DNA from: DSYU01 sp964437595
Lineage (GTDB): Bacteria > Chloroflexota > Anaerolineae > Anaerolineales > Anaerolineaceae
Direction of reading: 5' to 3'
Length of the DNA stretch: 64,000 nucleotides
Assembly (NCBI GenBank): GCA_964437595.1
Contig: CAYTHO010000009.1
Coordinates: 31,295-95,294 of the forward strand
In this document: positions 56,127 through 64,000 of the stretch, in pieces
Position numbering within the stretch: the stretch's first letter is position 1
Layout: the number at the start of each line of letters is the position of its first letter
Position numbers and translations under genes: made by a program
Notes under the pieces: model-generated
Databases searched by the model: none
Told to the model about the DNA's origin: nothing
What the model saw: the letters and a program-made list of their open reading frames with translations, nothing else

Positions 56127-56366
56127 TTACCGTTCATTGCCGCGCTTGAAGTTGCCCGTGACCTTCGCCATCAACAGTTGTATTCCCTTATCATCCAGCC
56201 CGATCAGCTTGCTGATAAATTTCTGGGCTTCATCCCCTTTTAAAACCTTAACTTGCTTACCGCTCCAGTAAATGAACACCTTTATCTCTTTACTGATTCG
56301 GTACGTAAAGACTTCATCGTCCAGCACGTTACGTTTATCAATTGCGCCCATAGAATTGATGCTCAT
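56127..56366 (-). CDS. Small conserved hypothetical protein
   Basis: 79 residues. AGGA lies 7 nt before the ATG. The middle (EIKVFIYWSGKQVKVLKG) and the end (LLMAKVTGNFKRGNER) look like a well-folded small domain, and I recall similar small proteins in other bacteria, but no function. It precedes the methyltransferase gene by about 50 bases and is divergent from glnS. It is basic at the C-terminus. Confidence 0.65.
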   Translation of the reverse strand: MSINSMGAIDKRNVLDDEVFTYRISKEIKVFIYWSGKQVKVLKGDEAQKFISKLIGLDDKGIQLLMAKVTGNFKRGNER

Positions 56367-56434
56367 TATATGATCCTTTGAATTCTCACGCAATTCCACA
56401 GAGCGAAACCAATTTGCCGGAAGTTGGTTTGGCA

Positions 56435-56473
56435 TCCCTCTCCAGCATCGTGGTTTTCGATGCTGGAGAGGGA
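56435..56473. other. Strong stem-loop between divergent genes
   Basis: A 16-bp perfect stem (TCCCTCTCCAGCATCG at 56435-56450 with 56458-56473) has a 7-nt loop TGGTTTT. It lies in the 221-base region between the small gene and glnS, so it is not at the end of either. A glnS -10-like TATAAT is at 56554-56559. Its role is unknown. Confidence 0.5.
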
Positions 56474-56587
56474 ACGAGGGATAGGTTCTGTCCGACTTTG
56501 GAAAGGCCCTACCCGAATAAGAACGCTGCCCTGCTAACCCCCGGAACATGCGTTATAATTACCAAAAATCGCTGAAGGGTTCATCCT

Positions 56588-58273
<1,686 letters not shown>

Positions 58274-58286
58274 TCGAAACTGACTC

Positions 58287-58329
58287 GTTGAATCAAAAGC
58301 GGCGCGTTTCGCGCCGCTTTTGATTCAAC
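58287..58329. terminator. Terminator after glnS
   Basis: A 20-bp perfect stem (58287-58306 with 58310-58329) has a TTT loop; its lower part is A/T-rich (AATCAAAAG paired with CTTTTGATT), giving a U-rich 3' arm. Confidence 0.8.
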
Positions 58330-58414
58330 AGGACTCTATCAATTTATTTTGAAATATGAATATATTTGGTAAAATAAATCATATATATTCTTGCCTGCTC
58401 GGGAGGGAAGGACC

Positions 58415-59638
58415 GTGAATACAAACGACTGGATTGCGCAGCTTCAGAGCACCCCATGGATTGCGGTGAGCGCGGTTGTGGTGTTGAGTATCCTGCTGTT
58501 CTTGCTGGCGCGCTATGGCATCGCCCGCCTGATTACCGGTATGGCCGCGCGCACCTCATCGAAATACGATGACATCTTCGTCCGCCATCTACGCCCGCAC
58601 CAGGTGGCCTGGCTTGCCCCGCTGATCATTCTGTACACCAACGCTTACCTCTTCCCCGGTTACCAGGTTATCGTCTCAAAGATCGCACTGTTTTTCATCT
58701 TGTGGGTCAGTGTGGTTACCCTCAGTCGCCTGATGAACGCGGCCAATGAAATTTACGAGAGCCGCCCCAATTATAACGGAGTGAGCATCCAGGGCTATTT
58801 CGACATCGCCAAGCTGGTCGCCGCGCTGGTGGGCATCATCCTCAGCATCACCTTGCTCACCGACGAATCCCCGGTGGTCCTGCTCACCGGCCTGGGCGCC
58901 GTCGCCGCGGTGCTCATGCTGATCTTCCAGAGTACCATCCTCTCGCTGGTCGCCAGTATACAGATCGCGGCCAATGACCTGCTGAAAGAGGGCGACTGGG
59001 TCGAGGTCCCCAGCTACGAGGCCGACGGCGATGTGACCAATATCAACCTGCACACCATCAAGGTGCGCAACTTTGACATGACCTACAGCATCATCCCCAC
59101 CTACAAAATTGTGGATGTGCCTTTCCGCAACTGGCGCGGTATGAAAGAAAGCGGCGGGCGGCGCATCCAGCGTTCTCTGCTGATCGATATGGTCAGTATC
59201 CGTTTCTGCGATGATGAAATGCTCGAGCGCCTGTGCCGTATCGACCTCCTGAAGGATTACATGAACGAAAAGGTTGGGCGCCTGCGCCAGTACCAGGTGG
59301 AGCATGCCGACCATTACGATTCTCCCCTGGATGGTTACCAGATCACCAATATCGAGGTATTCCGCGCCTACATCACCGCCTATCTAAAAAACCGCCCCGA
59401 TATCTACCATGATGACCGACCTTTCCTGGTGCGCGTGCTGGCTCCTGCTCCTACCGGCTTGCCGGTGGAACTGTACGCCTTCGCCAAAACCACCGACTGG
59501 GCCACCTACGAGTCGATCCAGGGCGAGATATTCGATCACCTGCTGGCTGCAGCCCACGTCTTCGACCTGCGCGTGTTCCAGGAACCCACTGGCCTCGACT
59601 TCGCCTCCTACGGCAAGGCCCTGCGCGCCCAGGCTTAG
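58415..59638 (+). CDS. MscS-family mechanosensitive channel
   Basis: 407 residues. Four hydrophobic segments (about 12-35, 65-85, 88-108, 128-150) precede the pore helix (LLTGLGAVAAVLMLIFQSTI) and the MscS beta domain (LLKEGDWVEVPSYEADGDVT). The large C-terminal domain, with the PFLVRVLAPAPTGLPVELYA segment, resembles YbdG-type channels. These open under membrane tension to release solutes in osmotic shock. The start is GTG at 58415, preceded by GGGAGGGAAGGA. Isolated gene. Confidence 0.88.
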   Translation: MNTNDWIAQLQSTPWIAVSAVVVLSILLFLLARYGIARLITGMAARTSSKYDDIFVRHLRPHQVAWLAPLIILYTNAYLFPGYQVIVSKIALFFILWVSVVTLSRLMNAANEIYESRPNYNGVSIQGYFDIAKLVAALVGIILSITLLTDESPVVLLTGLGAVAAVLMLIFQSTILSLVASIQIAANDLLKEGDWVEVPSYEADGDVTNINLHTIKVRNFDMTYSIIPTYKIVDVPFRNWRGMKESGGRRIQRSLLIDMVSIRFCDDEMLERLCRIDLLKDYMNEKVGRLRQYQVEHADHYDSPLDGYQITNIEVFRAYITAYLKNRPDIYHDDRPFLVRVLAPAPTGLPVELYAFAKTTDWATYESIQGEIFDHLLAAAHVFDLRVFQEPTGLDFASYGKALRAQA

Positions 59639-59880
59639 CCCCTATAGGTTTTTTTCTTGTAGGGCAGGTTTGGTGACGCTGTCCGGCATAAGCCTATTTG
59701 GCGGATCGACTGTCCCATCGCACGAGAATCTTAGCCCCCAACCCGCCGTCTACCGCGGCTGTTTGTCCCCGTGTGGTTCTGTAATCCGGCGGGTAGGGGA
59801 GTAGAACCGTCCTGCCCTTGGCACGCGCCTTGGCGTGAAAGGCTAACTGGTGCAAATGTCGCCCCAAACCCGCTCTGCAT

Positions 59881-60720
59881 TTAAGAACGTGAGAAAGGAA
59901 AAGAATTTGCCAGCGCCTCGATGATCTTTTTACACCCGCCTTCCTGCACGTACCGGGCGTGGTCTTCCACATCCGCAAACCGCCGCCCGACGATCTTCTC
60001 GCACTCGAAATCCTCCGCGCTTTCCAAAAACCGCTCCACCAGGCTGGAGACAATTTCGTTGTTATACGAAAATTCCTGTCCGCCGCTCATCATCGAACGC
60101 AGCCACACCGCTGTGCCCAACGCCCCGCACGCGCCGCCACTCAACCCGATCCCGCCCGCCAGCCCGGAGGCTATCACCTGCTGCACCTCGCTTGCCCCCA
60201 TGCGCTGGGCCAGCAGCGCCGCGCAGCTTACCGGCGATTCGAGCGCCGGACTGCTGTCGGTGTACGCCGCCTCAATCTCTTTAAAAGCTGCCCGTGAGTA
60301 GCTGGCGGTCATCCCAAAACAGCGCGCCGGCCCGCCCTTCAGCAGAAACCCCAGCACCTGGGCGGCTTTAGGGTTCCGATAATCAAACTGGATCACCTCC
60401 GAACAGTTCAGGCTTTTGTAGTGCTTGCGGAAATTTTCCGCCAACCGCTGTGCCGCGCGCAAGGCCGCGGCCTGGGCCACTGGGCCAGGGCCGTACACCC
60501 GGTACGCCTGCGCCCCCGCCGCCAGCGCGGCACCCCACACCTGCCCGCACTGGTAACCCATCCCCGCGATTCCGCCCGCCAGCAGCGCCGTGGCGTGTTC
60601 CTCAAGCGCCAGGGGCTGGTCGAATGCACCGTCCACGACGGTCATCACCGTCTCGGATCATGTGCCCACCCTCAAAAAGGTACGGATGGTATCTAACGAT
60701 GATAAGGATTTTTTCGCCAT
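59881..60720 (-). CDS. C-GCAxxG-C-C family selenoprotein (TGA at codon 21 read as Sec)
   Basis: 279 residues if the TGA at 60658-60660 is decoded. The conventional frame starts only at about 60645, but codons continue upstream in frame to an ATG at 60720. They give FLRVGT-U-SETVMTVVD, with U exactly where the family has Cys (GTCSET-type). The rest is typical: GYQCGQVWGAALAAG near residue 55, LNCSEV near 105, PVSCAALLAQRMGA near 168, GLAGGIGLSGGACGALG near 188, FECEKI and GGCKKI near the end. The family is redox-active, of unknown function. A SECIS-like hairpin lies 12-34 nt after the TGA. It starts 15 bases after the alcohol dehydrogenase stop; no ribosome binding site is seen, but TATAAT (60733-60728) is 7 nt upstream. 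Confidence 0.82.
60624..60645 (-). promoter_or_regulatory. SECIS-like hairpin downstream of the Sec codon
   Basis: On the minus strand ATGACCGTC pairs with GACGGT-CAT (one bulged G) around a GTG loop, at +13 to +34 after the TGA. The position and the GU-containing loop suit a bacterial selenocysteine insertion element, which must lie inside the coding region just after UGA. A competing hairpin GACGGT-gatg-ACCGTC overlaps it. Confidence 0.6.
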
Positions 60721-60735
60721 GTTGTTCATTATAAT

Positions 60736-61710
60736 TCATACCCCCATCGTAATCACGATCTTGCCTTTCGCGTGTACTTTCTCATATTGCTGGAATGCTT
60801 CCACCACCTTTTCCATCGGGTAGCACGCATCGATCACCGGTCGAATTTTCCCGGTCTCCAGCAGGTTTTTAAGCAGCGTCATATTATCCTGGTTCATCAC
60901 CACCGAAACCCCGTAGATTTTCTTGCCTGTGGCCTGCGCATCTTCTGGCATCCGCGTCGCCGCCTGGAGCCAGTGCAGCATGGACCCACCTGCCACCACG
61001 TATGTCCCCTCCGGCTCCAGCACGCGCAGGTAATGGCCGATGGGGTGGTAGCCGTTCGCCGCCAGGATCAAGTCGTAGCGCTCCGCGCGGCGAGTGAAAT
61101 CTTCCTTCTTATAATCGATCACGTGGTCCGCACCCAGCGCGTGCGCCATATCCAGGTTGCGCGTGCTGACCACCGCTGTCACTTCAGCGCCAAACGCTTT
61201 GGCAATCTGGAGGGCAAACGTGCCAACCCCGCCAGACGCGCCCTGGATCAGCACCTTCTGCCCGGCCTGGATCTTGCCTTTATCGCGCAGGCCGATCAGC
61301 GCGGTCAGCGCCGCCACCGGCACTGCCGCCGCCTCTTCAAAGGTGCAGTTGGCCGGTTTTAAAGCCAGCTCCGTTTCCTTGGCGATGACGTACTCGGCGA
61401 AGGCCCTGCCGCTGTAAGCGTCCAGGCAGCCAAACACTTCGTCGCCCGGCTTGAACTGGGTCACCTGCGCGCCCACCGCTTCCACCCGCCCGGCGGCGTC
61501 CGCCCCGAGAATATCCGTCTTGGGATGGGTGAAGCCTTCCGCGAAGCGCAGCAAAAACGGGTTCGCGTGCATAATGCGCCAATCGCGCGAGTTGATTGAG
61601 GATGCGCGCACCCGAATCAATACCTCATCCTCTTTTGGCGCCGGCTTCACTACCTCGCGAATCTGTAAAACCTCCGGCGGCCCGTATCTTGTGCAAATAA
61701 TCGCCTTCAT
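60736..61710 (-). CDS. NAD(P)H-dependent alcohol dehydrogenase/quinone reductase (MDR family)
   Basis: 324 residues. GroES-like N-terminal domain (MKAIICTRYGPPEVLQIREV) and a Rossmann domain with QGASGGVGTFALQIAKAFGA near residue 150. The structural and catalytic zinc ligands of classical ADHs are missing, so it is a zinc-free quinone oxidoreductase-like enzyme. GGAGG lies 8 nt before the ATG at 61710. The selenoprotein gene follows 15 bases after its stop, implying co-transcription, and a redox relationship is possible. Confidence 0.85.
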   Translation of the reverse strand: MKAIICTRYGPPEVLQIREVVKPAPKEDEVLIRVRASSINSRDWRIMHANPFLLRFAEGFTHPKTDILGADAAGRVEAVGAQVTQFKPGDEVFGCLDAYSGRAFAEYVIAKETELALKPANCTFEEAAAVPVAALTALIGLRDKGKIQAGQKVLIQGASGGVGTFALQIAKAFGAEVTAVVSTRNLDMAHALGADHVIDYKKEDFTRRAERYDLILAANGYHPIGHYLRVLEPEGTYVVAGGSMLHWLQAATRMPEDAQATGKKIYGVSVVMNQDNMTLLKNLLETGKIRPVIDACYPMEKVVEAFQQYEKVHAKGKIVITMGV

Positions 61711-61757
61711 AATCGATCCTCCCGCGCTCCCCACATCACGTGGGCGCGCCTGTTATC

Positions 61758-62471
61758 CTAATGTACCGGGCTGGGCTGCATTGCTACGGGCCCGGGTTCT
61801 TTGGCTCCCATAATCAGCAGCCACAGGCAGAGTGAAACTTCCGCGACAAAACTCACCGCCATCCCCGGGTAGGAAAGCGCCGGGTAGCCAGGGAGGAGGA
61901 AAAATTGGAAGAACCAGAACACAATTCCTACCCCGTCCAGCATCAACAATATTCCTAACCATTTGGGAAGGAATCCTGATTTATATACCAGGTAGCCCAG
62001 CGGGAAAAGCCAGGCACCAAAAAACAACTGGCAGATCATAAACCCATTTTTGTGCAGGTGGAGGAACAACATGGCCAGTGCCTGCCTCTGCTCCGCCGGG
62101 AAAACCGATAGGAATGCGGCGCCGCCCGAAAACTGCAGCGCGGCAAATTCCATCATCAGGCTCGCGCATTGCACCGCCACGCCCGCCAGGTTGAACACCA
62201 GGAGCAGTAACGCCATGCTTTGATCGACTTGTTTCAGCAGCCGGTACAACGCCCAGGCTGATAAAAGGAAAAACAACGCAGCGACAAGGTCGGTCACAAA
62301 AGCCGCCCGGAACAGGCCCTCGGATGCCGCGATCTGGTTGGTGGAGGACGCGGCACTCTCCGCGACAGCGGTAAGCTGCGCGCGCTCGCCGCTGTTGGCA
62401 AAGATGAATATGATAAAGTACAGGAAGTAAAAAATGCCTGCAACTCTGGCAGCCTTCTTATTCGTGTTCAT
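61758..62471 (-). CDS. DUF4386 membrane protein
   Basis: 237 residues with about six transmembrane helices. The N-terminus KKAARVAGIFYFLYFI, the FRAAFVTDLVAALFFLLSAW helix, and the C-terminal LPKWLGILLMLDGVGIV segment match the DUF4386 family, whose function is unknown. It sits between the DUF6326 gene (12 bases) and the dehydrogenase gene (about 50 bases) on the same strand, so the four genes down to the selenoprotein may form an operon. Confidence 0.82.
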   Translation of the reverse strand: MNTNKKAARVAGIFYFLYFIIFIFANSGERAQLTAVAESAASSTNQIAASEGLFRAAFVTDLVAALFFLLSAWALYRLLKQVDQSMALLLLVFNLAGVAVQCASLMMEFAALQFSGGAAFLSVFPAEQRQALAMLFLHLHKNGFMICQLFFGAWLFPLGYLVYKSGFLPKWLGILLMLDGVGIVFWFFQFFLLPGYPALSYPGMAVSFVAEVSLCLWLLIMGAKEPGPVAMQPSPVH

Positions 62472-62483
62472 AGCTTCCTCGCT

Positions 62484-62849
62484 TTATTTCCATCCCCAGG
62501 CATAAAAAACCGTCATAACGTTGAACACCAGCCCCACCACAATCAAGAACTTATCATACAGCGAAGGGTAGATAGGCAGACCAACGATATTAAAGAGAAA
62601 CATAAACACCGCCGCGCCAATATTTACCCAGCGGCTCACCGGCTGTGGCAGGGTGAGCGAGAGAAAGATCATCACAATCGGGATAAGCATCACCACCGCC
62701 CCGATCATCCACATGCCCTGGGTGAATTTCATAACACCCATTTGCATTTTCTGAAAGTCGCCGCTGTAAATACGCAGCACATCTCCCAATAAATAAGTCA
62801 GCATCAGCATCACCCATAACGCAGCCAGCTTGATTTGGATTTCGCCCAT
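62484..62849 (-). CDS. Small membrane protein, DUF6326 family
   Basis: 121 residues with four predicted helices: LAALWVMLMLTYLLGDVLRI, the MIGAVVMLIPIVMIFLSLTL region, AAVFMFLFNIVGLPI, and FLIVVGLVFNVMTVFYAW. The layout matches DUF6326, of unknown function, often found near DUF4386 genes. First gene of the minus-strand cluster that ends with the selenoprotein. Confidence 0.75.
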   Translation of the reverse strand: MGEIQIKLAALWVMLMLTYLLGDVLRIYSGDFQKMQMGVMKFTQGMWMIGAVVMLIPIVMIFLSLTLPQPVSRWVNIGAAVFMFLFNIVGLPIYPSLYDKFLIVVGLVFNVMTVFYAWGWK

Positions 62850-62920
62850 AATAAATCTCCATCACAACGGTTTTCTATAATACGCGGTTCGGGCTGCGTT
62901 TATTCAGTTTTTCCCCTTCC

Positions 62921-62964
62921 ATAACGAACAGATCCGGCGTGGCAATGCCGGATCTGTTCGTTAT
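62921..62964. other. 18-bp stem-loop, probable terminator
   Basis: Perfect arms ATAACGAACAGATCCGGC (62921-62938) and its complement (62947-62964) with an 8-nt loop. The T-rich run follows on the plus strand, whereas both flanking genes read on the minus strand, so its orientation does not fit the SDR gene well. Confidence 0.5.
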
Positions 62965-63023
62965 CGTTTTATTTATCCCCGCGAAAACATAAATTAGGCA
63001 GACCTGACCTGTAGATGGGTCGT

Positions 63024-63839
63024 TTAGTTCCCCTCCGGCAGCAGCGAGCGCATCTGGTCGAAGATAAACTTTGCCGCGCGCTCCGGCATCAACCGTCTTA
63101 GGGCGTCCATCATCTTGGCATCCTGCCCCACCAGCACGTGATATTTATCCTTTTCCATGCCATCAATGATCATCCTGGCCGCGTCGGCGGCGCTCGTCAT
63201 TTTCATCGCGCTGCGCTTTTCGGTCATTTCCTCCACGTTCACGCCAATGCCCGAATTGGCCGTGATATTCGTCGCAATCGCGCCCGGGTACACCCCGGTC
63301 ACACGAACGTTGGTGTTCAGCAGTTCCGAGTGCAGCCCGTCGGTGAACAAACTCACCGCTGCCTTCGATGCGCCGTACGCCGTCTGCCCTGGCACCGGCA
63401 GGAACCCGCCCATGCTGGAAACATTGACGATGTGCGCCTCGGGCCGCTTCAGCAGGTGGGGCAGGAAGGCCTTAGTGACGTTCACCACGCCCCACACATT
63501 TACATCAAAAACCCGTTCGATGTCTTTGAAATCCAGATCGTTGATGCGCACAAACTTCTGGATAATCCCCGCGTTGTTGATAATGCCGTCCACCGCGCCG
63601 TGCGCTTGGATCACAGCCTCCGGCAGCTTTAACACCGCCTCGCGGTCGGTGATGTTCACCACATGGGTGGTCAGCCTGCCCTGCAGATCGCCCGCCAGTA
63701 CGGCGGTCTCATTCAACGTTGCCTGATTGATATCCACTGCGGCCACTCGCGCACCACGCTTGAGCAGTAACAGGGCCATCTCTCGTCCCATACCACTGCC
63801 GCCCCCCGTCACAACAATTGTTTTACCCTGGACTTTCAT
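63024..63839 (-). CDS. Short-chain dehydrogenase/reductase
   Basis: 271 residues. TGGGSGMG near residue 11 binds the cofactor, NNAG is near 90, the catalytic Ser is in VNVSSMGG near 142, and the catalytic Tyr/Lys are in YGASK near 156. Asp in VDINQ after the second strand favours NAD. The substrate is not predictable. GGAGG lies upstream of the ATG, and a TATAAT box at 63881-63876 may be its -10. Confidence 0.92.
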   Translation of the reverse strand: MKVQGKTIVVTGGGSGMGREMALLLLKRGARVAAVDINQATLNETAVLAGDLQGRLTTHVVNITDREAVLKLPEAVIQAHGAVDGIINNAGIIQKFVRINDLDFKDIERVFDVNVWGVVNVTKAFLPHLLKRPEAHIVNVSSMGGFLPVPGQTAYGASKAAVSLFTDGLHSELLNTNVRVTGVYPGAIATNITANSGIGVNVEEMTEKRSAMKMTSAADAARMIIDGMEKDKYHVLVGQDAKMMDALRRLMPERAAKFIFDQMRSLLPEGN

Positions 63840-64000
63840 ATGCAGCCTCCCTGCGTTTAATCAGACTATGTCAACATTATAAAGGTTTTTTATATAAAAA
63901 TCATTAATATCTCCCTTTTCCTCGCTTCGCTGACATATTCGTAATGGTAACTACTCAGGCAGGTAGCGCGACGAAAGGAGGGCAGTAAGGGCTTCCATCC
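63840..64000. other. AT-rich right edge
   Basis: It contains the promoter of the SDR gene. AGGAGGG near 63977 faces right and could precede a gene beyond the edge, but no coding sequence is visible. Confidence 0.3.

Noticed and set aside
59881..60648. Short version of the C-GCAxxG-C-C gene starting at GTG/ATG near 60648
   Set aside because: It would lack the conserved N-terminal region; the in-frame upstream codons match the family, so the TGA is better read as Sec.

Overview
The window looks like a chromosomal stretch of a Chloroflexota bacterium, most likely class Anaerolineae. I infer this from the mix of protein families (RodZ-like protein with two HTH domains, GlnRS, MoxR-DUF58-DUF4129 operon, DUF116, DUF6345, secreted multi-Ig surface proteins) and not from any marker RNA. 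I see no rRNA, tRNA, CRISPR array, insertion sequence or phage block. Genes are densely packed, often with 4-base start/stop overlaps, and lie on both strands in short operons.

Region 1-12 kb is largely housekeeping: the 5' part of rimO coupled to a rodZ-like gene, rplI with its own promoter and terminator, methylmalonyl-CoA mutase large subunit plus epimerase, two membrane proteins that overlap tail to tail, a fatty acid hydroxylase, the moxR-DUF58-DUF4129 operon and an HD-GYP phosphodiesterase. Region 12-34 kb holds a GH31 glycosidase, an SNF-type transporter, an operon of oxidoreductase, lycopene cyclase, RecD2 helicase and hydrolase, a deacetylase, a PilZ protein, a DnaE2-like polymerase, an M19 dipeptidase, 6-phosphogluconolactonase, a carotenoid-type FAD oxidoreductase with a saccharopine-dehydrogenase-like partner and radical SAM enzyme, and a DUF697 GTPase.

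Region 34-50 kb is more accessory. A DUF116 gene ends in a strong terminator belonging to a palindrome family present three times. Next comes an AT-rich respiratory module (pentaheme membrane cytochrome, TetR-type regulator, Tat-exported flavoprotein reductase) with candidate operators, recalling cardiac glycoside / urocanate / fumarate reductase systems. It is followed by three exported surface proteins, two of which share a 113-residue domain with 111 identical residues but have unrelated C-termini. Then come an ABC exporter, a VOC protein and a metallopeptidase-NUDIX-glycosidase operon.

Region 50-64 kb has a chemoreceptor, a frameshifted remnant resembling the C-terminus of Lgt, a DUF6345 (caspase-like) surface protein split by an in-frame amber codon, a methyltransferase, glnS, an MscS channel, and an operon ending in a C-GCAxxG-C-C protein. 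That last gene has an in-frame TGA exactly where the family carries Cys, followed by a SECIS-like hairpin. I read it as a selenoprotein gene whose true start is 72 bases upstream of the conventional open frame. This is the most notable single observation.

Themes: c-di-GMP turnover and sensing (HD-GYP, PilZ), an exported or surface layer (M23-like, DUF6345, YQGR-domain proteins), redox/respiration (cytochrome, flavoprotein, selenoprotein), and carotenoid-type lipid chemistry.
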